Part shown: in pieces, positions 47,653 to 58,535 of the stretch
How positions within the stretch are numbered: the stretch's first letter is position 1
How the letters are laid out: each line of letters opens with the position of its first letter
Origin: Pseudopyrenochaeta lycopersici
Taxonomy: Eukaryota; Ascomycota; Dothideomycetes; Pleosporales; Pseudopyrenochaetaceae
Direction of reading: 5' to 3'
NCBI GenBank assembly: GCA_003313425.1
Contig: NHZP01000002.1
Location: 1,116,001-1,180,000, forward strand
Length of the DNA: 64,000 nt
Position numbers and translations under genes: made by a program
Notes under the pieces: generated by a model
Database searches by the model: none
What the model saw: only the letters and a program-made list of their open reading frames with translations
What the model was told of the DNA's origin: nothing

Positions 47653-48514
47653 ATGTCGAGAAAGGTCGGTACAAAGCACGCTCGCACCGGCAGCTGACTG
47701 CGGGTTAGAGCAACGACACGCCCTCATCCACTCGCAGCCGAGACAACAGGCAGCGCTCCCGCATCCGCCGCGCCGGACAACTCGACAGTCTCTAGAAGCG
47801 CATGCAAGAATATGAGCGCCAGGGCGTTACTGCAACACTGGAAATGTAGTGGGCTGCCCGCAAGGTTGCGCAGGATAACGTGCGACTTCGCGCTCTACTG
47901 GCGCTGCACGGCGTTTCAAGCGAACAAAGAACTCTTTCTTCAACCGTCAGAGGCAAGCAATGCTGAAGCTAATCTCCTTTCCTTCCCGGGGCTGCCGACG
48001 ACTCCTCAGCTTCAGCCACCCGAGAAGGAGGGCAAAGATTTCTTCAGACCCCCAGAGTCCTCACACCAAAGCAAGAGTCAGTACGTGGGCCATGGACACA
48101 GAAAAGTGGAATCGCGGCTCGTGCTAGACATTCCAGAAAATCCCAGCGCGCAACATTTGGATTCACCAGGATCCTCCACTAGCATTGTGCAGACTGAACT
48201 ACCACCACCCAAAGCGGTGTCGAAGTGTGATGACATGCAAGGTCATTGTAAATCGAATAACAGCACCTAACCGTGTCCTGTCATAGAGCCTTCAGAATGC
48301 CCGACTTCTCTTGATTGCTAGCGCTCCTCCACCCGTGAGTGAATATCATCTCGCCAGTTCCGGGCTGGAAATCTCGTGCGAAGCAGCCGCAGCCATTATT
48401 GTAGAGATGCGAGGGGACGGAGACCGCCACTCAATTTGCGATTCTCTTGGCTGCCATGGTCAAGAGACCTGTAACATTAAAAACTCTACTGTCTTACAAA
48501 TTATGGATGAGTGA
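47653..48514 (+). pseudogene. bZIP pseudogene C (different bZIP family)
   Basis: Spliced reading (intron 47665-47708) gives a bZIP basic region, STRSRDNRQRSRIRRAGQLD. A TAG (47793-47795) follows, then in the same frame the zipper KRMQEYERQGVTATLEM, another TAG (47847-47849), and ARKVAQDNVRLRALLALHGV. A frameshift near 47935 moves the reading to a frame open to about 48270 (FLQPSEASNAE..., KCDDMQGHCKSNN), ended by TAA; a further TAG follows before the conserved C-terminal block from about 48330 (EISCEAAAAIIVEMRG, GCHGQETCN, VLQIMDE), which stops normally at 48514. All four stops are TAG or TAA, as expected from CAG/CAA by C-to-T at CpA (RIP type). It is not a paralogue of bZIP A/B. Confidence 0.8.
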
Positions 48515-48624
48515 TAGGCGTGAATAACACAATATGAGTCAAGCCAACTGTGCAATGATCATAATCTTCTAGTATGCACTAATTGGTTCACTACTGTGGC
48601 AATGATCGATTCGCTACGTGTGCA

Positions 48625-50147
48625 TTATGAAGCATTACGCTGAGCTTGGTGACTCTTCACTCGGCGAAGTTGGAATATGAACCCGCTTGCGATCACGTAC
48701 GAGATGCCGGCAAATATTTGCGTATAAAGATACTCTTTATCTGAGGACGACCGGCGCAGTTTCAATGCGATGCCTTCAGAAACTGAGCTATATCATTAGC
48801 TTGAGCGGAAATTGAAAAGGTCACAGAAAAACGAGAACCTACCAGTCGCAGGTATTATTACTACTGTCCAGGATAGAGACAACAGTGACTGCAGATTCTT
48901 CATTCCAGCAACCTCAACGCAGAGTGGACCTATAGTCTGTACGTGCGGCATTAGCGCGAGTGCATCTAGAGGCAAGAGATATTGGGTACCTGACGGACCA
49001 TCCAGAAAACCCCAACGATAGCCCCACAAAGGATTGCAAAGAACACGGTGAGTCCAAAAGAGGTCGCAGGCAGCCAGAAAGCAAAACATGAAAGACCGCA
49101 AAGCAGTGTCAAAACACCTGCTGTATCGATTCGACTCCATCTGTCGCTAAATATGCCAATAACTGGACGGCCGACTGCAGTGCCCACATTTAACAGTCCG
49201 ATCACGTCCGTGGCCTGGGCTCGAGTAAGACCTATGGACAAGGCGAAGTCGGCTAAAGAGAAGAGGAGAACAATATATCCTAGCATGCTAATAAAGGCCC
49301 AAGCAAGCAAGAGGAATACATCGTACCGTCGAAGAAGTATAGTGTCAAAACCAAGCTGATATGGCTGAATGGTGCTGTTTCGGTCCCGTATGACTGTGAC
49401 TGCGGCAAGATTGGCGACGAATGCAATCATCCCAGTGATGCGCAAAGCCCAACCAATATCAAAACGTTTGATAATGGCCTCAGTACCCCAAGCAAATGCC
49501 GCACCGCCAACCCCAGAGCCCGCAGCACTAATCCCATTGGCGAGGCTACGCTTTCGTACAAACCATTGGGATAGGATAGGAAGGCTAGGAATATATAAGC
49601 AGCCAATGCCACAGCCGATAAGCACGCCTTGGGAAATGTATAACTGCCATATGCGGGTTGCGAATGAAGCTGCAATGAACCCCCCGCTTTCGAACACTAT
49701 ACCTGCAATCATTACCCTGTGAATGCCCAATCTCCGAGTAATAATGGTGACAAAAGGCGCGATGAGCATGGCTATCGCGAAGTTGAAGCCACTTACGAAG
49801 GCATAGTCCCATGTAGATGCCTCAGGAAAAACGTCCCCAGTCAGGTAGTGTGAAAGGTATACGCCGTATGCCTGAGTAAAGCTAGTCAGCATAATTATTA
49901 CTATTGAAATAGGAGCGTTCATCCTTGGATGTAGCGGAAGCCATCTTTTCCCCTCCACTAGACGTTCCCCGCAGCGCCTACCTACCGAGACCGTGCCCCA
50001 CGTAAAGCAATTGACCGTGAAGCACGCAGCAACACAGACCCAGCCATACCCACCATCTAGAGCAGCCTCGTCGCTATTGTCATCGTTACCTGTGCCATCG
50101 AAGTCGTCTCTCGTCGCATCTGCCATCTCGGCCAGTGGCGTAGCCAT
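48625..50147 (-). CDS. MFS transporter, MCT-like, in arsenic island
   Basis: Plasma-membrane carrier of the monocarboxylate-transporter type. Four exons: 50147-49986, 49871 onward (a 114-base intron joins NCFTWGTVS to AYGVYLSHYL, the MCT helix-1 signature), then TIGPLCVEVAGMKNLQSL and a last exon from SEGIALKLRRSS to the stop at 48625. The start MATPLAEMADATRDD is followed by GGYGWVCVAACF, a hallmark of the family. VGRPVIGIFSDRWSR is the second-half loop motif. The 22-bp operator-like repeats at 50237-50302 lie about 90 bases upstream. Because of its place among arsenic genes it may move an arsenic compound or a counter-solute, but family members normally carry organic acids. Confidence 0.86.
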
Positions 50148-50236
50148 CGGGTACACGCAGTCCGATTCTTGACAAACACAGAAAAGCAGTATTGTGTGCT
50201 TTTGCGGGGCTGCGAGGTAGAGACCTAGGGAACGAT

Positions 50237-50302
50237 ATGTCACTAGCGTTGCAGCACTATGTCACTGGCTTTGCGGCAGTATGTCACTTGCCGAATAAAT
50301 GC
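50237..50302. repeat. three 22-bp tandem repeats containing ATGTCACT
   Basis: ATGTCACT occurs at 50237, 50259 and 50281, exactly 22 bp apart (about two helical turns). The first two units also share GCxTTGCxGCA after the core; the third keeps GC after the core, then diverges. The array lies 90-155 bases upstream of the MCT-like transporter start (minus strand), where the core reads AGTGACAT. A likely regulator-binding array. Confidence 0.75.
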
Positions 50303-50487
50303 TACCTTGGCTTGGCGAACATGCTGGGATCGCAGGCACCGTTTCCAATGCCGTTTAATGCAGCAGACTGGGTAATGATCTGATCCTGGCGTCGAACATC
50401 TCTAAGTACACCTTCTATGCTCTATTCTTTGACAACCAGGTAATCTATTTTGATCAAGGCGGCTGGGAAGCACATAGCTCTCGCCCT

Positions 50488-51537
50488 TCACATACCATTC
50501 GAAAATACCATATTCTTCGAATCTAACAATGCTGCTTGCTCCTCTTTAAACCTTTTCTCCTCTGTCTTGCTGTATCTATCACCAAAGAGATCAAAATGCG
50601 GCCGCATTATTATTGTATACTTGACAAACTCCTCCATACAATCAACGAGTCTGTCTCTACCCACTTGGCAGAAGCCGACTCCCTCCGTCACTCGCATCCT
50701 CAACTGTGAACTGTGTGTATACCATCGGAATCGAGCTTTGATTTGGCATAGTGAACATGGGCATCCATCGTCCTAGGATATGCAGCGAGTTTACTGTGTT
50801 GAATGATTGAGAACCGCCGCAGACTTGCGCAGTCGCTAATGTACGCCCTTGGGTCGGACGGATGGAACCGGTCGAGAGAGGTATCCAATCGAGCTGATAT
50901 TTAAATATGGCGGTCTACAAAGTACAGACTTATCAGTTAGACGCAAACAGATATATGGCATATTTCTCTGAAGCACTGACAAGGTTTCCATGCTGCTCTA
51001 GACTTATCCAGATATGGCCATCACTCCACTTGCTCAGACCCTGCAGCTCCTGCACTTTCGGGTGCGAATGCTGAGCGTCGTCTTTTACGGGCAGCCCACT
51101 AGGATCGTACATGCGGACATCGCAGCCAAGCCGGAAGAGTATTCGACTAGCCTCAAATGCCAACAATCGTGAGTAAGATCTATACACCGTCAACTCCTTA
51201 ATCCGCATATAGACCAGCCACATGTCGAGCAGGATATTTACCGTCTCCGCATACGGACATGTAAGACAAGGGCGTTTAATCTCTCGTTACCGCTCTTCAA
51301 GATTTGGGAGTCCACTACCTTTAATGCCGTGCTTAACTCAAGCCGTGCAATCTAATCTTGCTCCAAGTGTGTACTATCGAGCAAAAACGGGCGGCACGCT
51401 TGCCTTACAAGCGGACTGTCTTCGTTAGCAGGGGTTGCGAAAAAACCATCGCGATATGTTAGGTCGGTTGTGATTTCAGCTCGAATTCGCGCAGCGGCAG
51501 GATTCTTTAGATCTCCGTTCGTAGTTGTACCCATCAT
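50488..51537 (-). pseudogene. arsH: arsH pseudogene (organoarsenical oxidase, broken)
   Basis: ArsH is an FMN-dependent NADPH oxidoreductase that oxidises toxic trivalent methylarsenicals. Here the start MGTTTNGDLKN (51534/51537) leads to RPFLLDSTHLEQD, then TAG (51354-51352) at a position usually Trp, then IARLELSTALKVV and SGNERLNALVL. The FMN phosphate motif expected as GSLRxxS is corrupted (HVRMRRRSYSRLL). After a GTAAAT intron come SRILFRLGCDVRMYDPSGLP, HPKVQELQGLSKWSDGHIW, a GTCAGT intron joining HGNL to [49 protein letters not shown] frameshift at about 50659 splits LLPSG from RDRLVDCMEEFVKY. It ends at 50488. Splice signals are intact; nonsense, motif loss and frameshift together rule out function. 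Confidence 0.85.
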
Positions 51538-52148
51538 GCGCGAAAGTGGTCGACGGAGCTTGGAATTAGGGTTAGTACAGATACACATCCAGCAAAGCGA
51601 ACGATAAGTAATCATTAATATGCAATGAGCGGCAAGCAAAAACGCATTCGCGATTTGATTCTTTGATTCTCTGAGGCTGATATAGTATATCGTGAAATCG
51701 TTGACCCCCGAGGTGACAAAACGTTATGGCCAAGCCAGCGGTATGTCACTTGCCGTGTGCTATTCGCTGAAAAACTCCGGTGAACCCTGCGTCATTAGTG
51801 GATGCTCTATTCTTGAATTACCGGATCGAGTTACTTGCATTGTAGTTTGTCACCGTTCCAACATACGCAATTGTTTGTTGGCAAGCAATGTGGCTTACTC
51901 TCCGCTTCTGTCATATTCTAATATTGTGCAACTTCGTCAGATCATGCATTTTTTCTTCTTTGTCCACTAGAAATCGCTCCTCGCTCGTCATACTCCACAT
52001 TATCTGTCTATGCAATTACTACTGTTTTCAGAATTGGTTGACATCATTGTGGATTTCTAATGGTTGTCACCATCAGCTGTCATTTTAGTTTTGTAGATTT
52101 CTGTAGGAACTACGGATCTCATGTAGCATGAACCTCAAATCCTCAAGA
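51538..52148. other. intergenic region with one ATGTCACT element
   Basis: 3' flank of the arsenate reductase and promoter of the arsH relic. ATGTCACT at 51743-51750 sits in TATGTCACTTGCCG, identical over 14 bases to the third repeat before the MCT-like transporter. No gene. Confidence 0.5.
51743..51750 (-). promoter_or_regulatory. AGTGACAT element upstream of arsH relic
   Basis: Reads AGTGACAT on the arsH strand, about 200 bases before its ATG. Its flanks match the transporter array, which argues against chance. Confidence 0.5.
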
Positions 52149-52756
52149 TTACAACCAGATACTAGCATCGTATTCAATCATATGCTGGACGTACTCGTCG
52201 CCTGCCGTCGCCCATCCCTTTACACCCTCAGCCAGGGCGACACTCTTCATCTGATCATCTCCTTGATCGTCAATGTAGTCGGCAAACCAACCAGCGGCAC
52301 GGTTACCACGTCCTTTGGAGGAAGCTGGACCGAGCACGAATGGATTAGTATTGTGCTTACATCGAATGAGGGTACTCCTTGAGTGCCGTTGCTACAAGAT
52401 AACTTGGGAGGAACATACAACAATACCAAATTACCTGACGTACGCCTGCTTGTTTGAAGAGATTGTATATGGTGGGTATGGTGGGATATAGGCTCTGAGC
52501 GGGAAGGTTGATCGCATCGCGAATAGTGCCACCCTATATAGGTGATTAATAGAAACAATTGAGAAGCAGTGTTTAGAGGCACCTCGTAGTCATTACGCCG
52601 AAGATCGACCAGGACATAATCTCTGCTGGAAGTCTCGGCTCTTTCTTTGATCATTTCGAGAACTACTTCTCGACAGATAGTAGCAGGGGTGTTTCTGGGT
52701 GCCGGGTACGCAGCGTACCAAGGCGATGGCGGATTAGTGGTGCTTGCGGTGGCCAT
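52149..52756 (-). CDS. ACR2: arsenate reductase, Cdc25/rhodanese type (Acr2-like)
   Basis: Cytosolic enzyme reducing arsenate to arsenite with glutathione/glutaredoxin. Exons 52756-52583, 52533-52419 and 52324-52149 give 154 residues (465 nt). The rhodanese-like fold reads SSRDYVLVDLRRNDYE, GGTIRDAINLPAQSLYPTIP, and the catalytic CX5R loop WYCSSSKGRGNRAAGWFADY; intron 2 falls right after the catalytic Cys codon. QMKSVALAEGVKGWATAG closes the fold. An ATG at 52789 would add 11 residues. Divergent from ACR3, so the two core steps (reduction, export) share one promoter region. Confidence 0.92.
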
Positions 52757-52875
52757 TGTTTGCAAAGCATCTGCAATATTGGCAAGCAAGGAGAAATAGT
52801 AATTGGGTTATAGTCGTTGTACCCAGAATATTATGGAGGAGCAGGTCTCCATATATTGACGTTGAGATGGTTTCC

Positions 52876-52886
52876 AGTGAGTCACT
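52876..52886. promoter_or_regulatory. AGTGAGTCACT palindrome between arsenate reductase and ACR3
   Basis: Perfect 11-bp palindrome with the AP-1/Gcn4 core TGAGTCA, made of two facing AGTGA half-sites, the same half-site as in the AGTGAC arrays. It lies 120 bases from the reductase start and 275 from ACR3. AATGACAT (minus strand) is nearby at about 52942, and a TATAAA at about 52969-52974 precedes ACR3. A likely bZIP dimer site. Confidence 0.6.
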
Positions 52887-53160
52887 AGTCGATGGTGATT
52901 GGCTCAGGTTAGAGCTAGCTTTTGCCCGCCTCTCTGCGTTACATGTCATTATCATCCCCGGGCTGGAATATAAAACACCAAGCTCCTATTCAATCGGTCT
53001 ACCATATTTTTTCTATAATGAGCATTCTCTAAACCAATCTACAAGCATACCAACTGTGTTCCAACATTTCACCTGCAGCAACTTGGAGTAGTCTAAGAGA
53101 GAATCTGTTCGACTGCCCAACATCATACAACACATCGCCCACCGCCCATCTACGAACATC

Positions 53161-54418
53161 ATGACCTTGTCATCATTTGAAGGGCTGCAATATGCCCACA
53201 ATAAACCATTAACGAACGACAAGGATGCTGACCTCGAGCGTCTTCAGCTCGAGGAAGAAGCAGCAGCAAAGAAGGGCTCGGTGATCAAAGGACTAGGTTG
53301 GCTAGACCGCCTTCTTGCGGTGTGGATCCTCCTTGCTATGATTATTGGTGTTCTTCTGGGAAACTTCGTCGAAGAAACAGGACCGGCACTGCAGAAGGGC
53401 AAGTTTGTGGGCGTCTCTATCCCCATAGCTCTGGGCTTGCTCGTCATGATGTATCCGATTCTCTGCAAAGTCCGCTATGAGACATTGCATCATCTGTTTC
53501 GAACTCGTGCCCTCTGGGTTCAGATTGGATTCAGTATCCTCATGAATTGGGTTGTCGCCCCACTGCTCATGGTAGGTCTCCATATCCTGTTCGTTTTAGC
53601 GTCGACTAACTCATGATAGCTCGGCCTCGCCTGGGCTTTTCTACCCGATAAAAGCGACTTGCGAACAGGACTGGTTTTAGTTGGATTAGCAAGGTGCATA
53701 GCCATGGTACATTCATCGATCCTCATTGATTTTCCTTTGCGATGCTTACATTCGCTAGGTCCTAATCTGGAACGGTCTCGCCGGTGGCGACGAAGAATAC
53801 TGCGCTATTTTAGTGGCAGTCAACTCCATTCTCCAGATGATACTTTACGCTCCGCTCGCCATCCTTTTTATCAAAGTCATTAGTCGCGAAACCGGCACCG
53901 TCGTCGTCTCTTACGAAACAGTTGCAACAAGCGTTGCCGTCTTTCTCGGCATACCTCTAGGCGCTGCGATCATAACGCGCCTCACACTCCGAAAGCTGCT
54001 TAGTGCAGAGTGGTATGAAAACGTATTTCTGAGGTGGCTGGCTCCGTGGTCACTCATCGGTCTTCTCTACACGATCCTCGTTCTTTTCGCCTCCCAAGGT
54101 CGCCAAGTCATTCACCAAATCGTCTCCGTCGTCCGAGTCGCCGCACCACTGATTGTGTACTTCGTCGTTATCTTCTTCTTCACACTATGGATATGCAACA
54201 AGCTAGGGTATGGATACAAGTTAGGGGCAACCCAGAGCTTCACTGCTGCGAGTAACAATTTTGAGCTTGCCATCGCTGTTGCTGTAGCTACGTATGGTCC
54301 TGACAGCGATCAGGCGCTTGCCGCTACTGTCGGGCCTCTTATCGAGGTACCTGTGTTGATCTCTTTGGTCTATCTTGTGCGATGGATGGGAAATAGATGG
54401 GCTTGGAAGAAACTTTAA
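53161..54418 (+). CDS. ACR3: arsenite efflux transporter ACR3
   Basis: Plasma-membrane arsenite/H+ antiporter, BART superfamily, ten helices. Exons 53161-53571, 53620-53706 and 53759-54418 give 385 residues (1158 nt). The hydrophilic N-terminus (about 45 residues) precedes LGWLDRLLAVWILLAMIIGV. Family hallmarks: ILMNWVVAPLLMLGLAWAFL, the essential-Cys motif GLARCIAMVLIWNGLAGGD (Cys about 163; intron 2 falls after IAM), QSFTAASNNFELAIAVA and the conserved Glu in GPLIEVPVLISLVYLV. Intact. Divergent from the arsenate reductase. Confidence 0.96.
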
Positions 54419-56053
54419 TTCGCGGTTAATGGAAGCGAGTATTGTATAGAGATCAAAATATAAACGATAGTTGTGTATATTGAATTTTACTTCGTTTCAG
54501 TACTGTACATTCCTTGCATGCTTGATTTAGACCCTACATGGTGCTCGCAGTTCAATATCTAGATCTCATGTTGATTACTATCATGCAGTCTGTGATAACG
54601 CCATTAAAGAGATGGCCTCTGCAAGCCCATCTCATCAAAGTCCCTCAAGCTTCGCTTACATAAAGTGTGTCTTTATAGAGACAACATGCTAGGAGAGGAG
54701 AGGAGTAGGAATGTTCAGCGGCATTCCAGAGCCATAAAGTTGATCAGAATATCAAGGTCACCAAGGGCCAAGCTCGTGACAAGATAGTCGATCATCATGT
54801 CGGAGTGACATTCAGCGATCGTGGTCAGCCAATCGACCGTTTGATAGTATAAAATTTATAGTAATGGCCAGGTAATTTTGTGGCACGTTACAGCTACAAT
54901 CGCCAGCGACGTAAAGATAATAATATTGCTCAGGCTCCTCACAGCATCGAGGACTTCGTGCTGCTGCTTAGATGAACGACTTAATCAAAGGGCAGGGGTA
55001 CGCAGGCATGAAGAGCTTCAAGCTACTTGGAGGCATCAAATGATGGGCAAATGCAGGAGCTGAGTACACAAAGCTAATGGACGAGTATCAGGAGTTTTTC
55101 TGGGGTCAGCTTTGACGTCTATCCTAGGGTCCCGGGAGGCCCTCTCCCCTCTGACGGAAAATATCACCTGTACTTCGCCTTTAAGCTAGTCAAATCAGCC
55201 TGTGCGTCGCGGAACGACATCTACACGACTCATCGGCTGTCCACCAAGCCGGCTGCACCGGGTATGGGTGCAGAAATCCGGCTGAAATCGAGTAGGAAGT
55301 ATATAAATAAAGGCATGACGCTGCATGAAATTAATATTATTATCACCTTTACGGCGAGCTACAAAATTTCCACAGTTGCTGATAGATTTGTTAGCTTATA
55401 TAGTGTCCTCTAAGTGTTGCGATAGTACTATAAGCTTGGTTGTGGCCCTCTGTGGGTCCGTTGAGTTGTAGCTGTAAAAACATACTTATCTCAAAACAGG
55501 CAGTAAGGCGCTAATGCGAACACAATTTTGGTTTGTACCTATCGGCGGGGTGAGAGTGTCCTAACAATGAAACTCCCAGGAGAAATTCAGTGAACTTGGA
55601 GCTGCGTGCACATGTTTAACGTACGTTCACCCATGAGGGAATAAATCGAGCTGCTCGATCAATATTTACGGGAATCTATAGGTAAGACTAGTTTCCGGTG
55701 TCTGTCGCCTCTGATAGCTTAGAAAAAAGTGGGCATTAGCTGATATTCTCGCGGGTGAGTTGTCAACCAATGCCGCCAAGTGTTCCCTCCACTGTTTTCA
55801 TAGTCATGCGCGATATATTCGCGCATACCATGCAACCAAAAGTATATATGATTGGTAAGAGTTGAACGGAAGCAAGTACGCTGTGACATACACAGTGACG
55901 GTGATAATGTCACTGGAACATGTCATTATGGACTAGCGTGCCAAGCGGTCTCAGTCTAACAAAAGTCGCGCCATAACCGGACAGATCATGCGGATCGAGA
56001 GAGGATATAAAGAAGGACGGTCGAATAGTACCCATATAAGGTGACAATAAGCA
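54419..56053. other. AT-rich spacer in arsenic island
   Basis: About 1.6 kb without a domain-bearing frame; long AT-rich parts with stops in all frames. It may hold decayed mobile DNA but I cannot identify any. The right end has the FMO promoter elements listed separately. Confidence 0.45.
55882..55927. promoter_or_regulatory. AGTGAC element group upstream of FMO
   Basis: TGTGACAT at 55882-55889, AGTGAC at 55894-55899, an inverted ATGTCACT at 55907-55914 and ATGTCATT just after 55919. AGTGAC and GTCACT form an inverted pair 9 bases apart. TATAAA at about 56006-56011 and the ATG at 56054 follow. Confidence 0.6.
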
Positions 56054-57812
56054 ATGGACTCTGAATCTGTTATAGATGTTGTCATAATAGGCGCTGGATT
56101 TTCAGGTTGTAAATATCGAGGACAAAATGCGCATGTATGGCACTAACATCTTCGGCAGGAATTTGTGCGCTTATCAATTTCCGCAAAACCTTCCCTTCTT
56201 TAACCGTCAAGCTATTCGAGGCAGCGGATGATGTCGGAGGAACATGGGTCAAAAACACATATCCAGGATTGAGCTGCGACATACCATCTCAGGTCTGCCA
56301 AACAATAAACTTTCACACTTTTGGACTAGCGCTAATTGAAGTTCTAGTTGTACTCTTACTCGTTTGCTATCAACCCCAATTGGTCTACAACTTATGCTAC
56401 ACAACCTGAAATTCTCAATTATATCCATCAGGTGGTTCTGTCTCATGAGTGTAATGACTTTATCCACTTAGGCCAAGAATGCACCTCAGCAGACTGGCTT
56501 GACGAAGAATTCTTATGGAGAGTTAGGCTCGTCAATCGCAGAGCCGGGAAGCTCTACACCGAGTACTGTCGTGCTCTCATCACAGCCGTAGGGTTTTCTG
56601 ACATACCGAATGGGCCCGAGGACATCCATGCAATTGAGAAATTCTCTGGGAAAGTTTTCCATAGCGCTGCTTGGGATCATTCATTTGATTTTCGGCGTAA
56701 AGATGTGGTAGTAGTGGGTAACGGATGTTCTGCGAATCAATTTATTCCTTGGCTACTTAACCAGGGTAAGGTGAAGAGCTTAGTGCAGATAACGAGAAGC
56801 GCACATTGGATCGTCCCAAAAGAGAATAGTCTGGTTTCTCCAACGACTAAGTGGTAAGATGACCATATAATTGAAAAACTCTATCTGACTATGAAGTAGG
56901 ATATTCCGCCACCTCCCTCTTGCAAGTAAATTATGGAGGCTGTGGCTTGCCGTCAAATTCGATTTAGCTTTCCCAGCATTCACCAATGGTTTTTTGGGCA
57001 AATTTTTTCGCAACATGTTCCAGGAATCAATCACCAACTACGTTCGCATTACCGCGCCGGCATCGTATCATTCAATTCTTATTCCAACATTCCCATTTGG
57101 CACAAAGCGACCGGTAATGGATCACGGCTACCTTGACTCACTGCACGACCATAGGATCAAATTAATTGAATCACCGTCGCTAAAAATAGTCGACTCACTC
57201 CGAGTCCGTGACCATAAAGGAGAGGAGCATGCCGCTGACGTCATTATCTTGGCTAACGGGTTCAAGACTCAACATTTGTTGACTCCTATGACCATCAAGG
57301 GGCTGGAGGGTACTAAGCTTCCTAACTTATGGCAGTATGGGGATAATGCCGCGTCGGCTTACATGGGGTAAGTTTCTCGCTGATAGCGTAACTAGGCGTT
57401 TGGTTGACTATCTGACAGTGTCTGCGTACCTGGTTTCCCAAATCTCTTTCTTCTAACCGGTCCCAACACTCTCCCTTCTGGCCATTCCACCCTTATTAGC
57501 ATAGAGTGCTCAGTGAAATATATAATGCGTATTCTCCAACGCATTATAGTTCGCTCACAGTTAGATCGATTGGCACGAGCTAAACTACAGGTGAAAATGG
57601 ATGCTCACAACTTGTTTAATGATTGGATTGAAAGGAGACTTGGCCAGATGGTGTATACGAACAAGATTCCCAACTGGTATACGGATAGCCGCACTGGAAA
57701 AAACACTTTGATCTGGCCGGGCAGTCAATTCGAGTTTTGGTGGTCAAGATGTCTCCGGCCGGTCCAGTGGGCAGATTTTGAGATGACATGGGAGGAGCGC
57801 AAAGCGTTATGA
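56054..57812 (+). CDS. flavin monooxygenase (BVMO/FMO-like) in arsenic island
   Basis: FAD/NADPH monooxygenase, about 530 residues in at least five exons. The FAD motif GAGFSG is split by intron 1; next come FEAADDVGGTWVKNTYPGL, then LYSYSFAINPNWSTTYATQP after intron 2. The second dinucleotide site is DVVVVGNGCSANQF, followed by VQITRSAHWIVPKEN, the intron joining KW to IFRHLPL, and ADVIILANGFKTQ and FLLTGPNTLPSGHST, typical of Baeyer-Villiger-like monooxygenases. No damage seen after splicing. Bacterial ars operons sometimes carry a flavin monooxygenase (ArsO); a role in oxidising methylated arsenite is an inference, made attractive by the neighbouring arsH being dead. Confidence 0.85.
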
Positions 57813-58535
57813 AATGGTTTGTAATGCGTCCGCCAATCTCTGTTTAACTGTTTTCATAGTAAACGATAACGATGTTGTGCTATTCAAGACTTGATCAATC
57901 TAGTCGTGACTGAGATAAGTGGACACTATTCGGTTGCCTTAGAACTGATCTTCGGCTGCCCTAGTCCGCTTACATCCACATTCGAAATGTACCAATCCAA
58001 CCCATCAGAAGCTGCCAACCTTCACAGTGGCTGGAGCGCACTATCACAGAACCTTCAAAACCTCAAGTTACCAAAGAATAGGTTTCCGTCACCACTTATC
58101 ACATTTTTTCTTATTGTGATCGGGTTTATTAGATATATACGGTGGTCCGACGAAACGGTGGTCCCGATGACTTCATAACATGTGCACCTGCCGCTCGACC
58201 ACTAACGACGAGTTGTCGCAACCGATTTGAGAGTAACTTACCCCGCACAGTTTTAGCTTAATAATCTGCCTCGTATTGTTTTCCACCAGTCCGCCACCCC
58301 GGGTCCCAGCTGGTGGAACACGTTATGCCGTAAGCCCAACCTTGGGAACATGAACTGATGCATCGCTGAACTTAATTCAACTTCGTTCTCACTCGCACCA
58401 ACACAGGCCAGAAACTAAAAGACCCTCAAGCGCAGGCAATTCCATAGCATCATCCTCTACTTGGGGATAAGAAAGATCAAATTTCCGCAACATCACTACC
58501 AGGCACTTCAAGTCGAGCACACCATCCTCCTGAAC
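57813..58535. other. intergenic region before bZIP B
   Basis: About 720 bases. A 95-codon frame (57891-58178) ends in a hydrophobic segment but has no known domain and is not called. No clear AGTGACAT copy; an AGTAAC occurs near 58232. Confidence 0.4.

Noticed and set aside
47812..48270. 152-codon open frame as an independent gene
   Set aside because: Its right part is the frameshifted middle of the bZIP C pseudogene; its left part is out of frame with the zipper.
54419..55880. possible degenerate transposon in the AT-rich spacer after ACR3
   Set aside because: No terminal repeats, target-site duplication or transposase/RT motif could be seen by eye.
57891..58178. 95-codon open frame with a hydrophobic segment between FMO and bZIP B
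   Set aside because: No homology recognised and no splice link to either neighbour; too weak to call.
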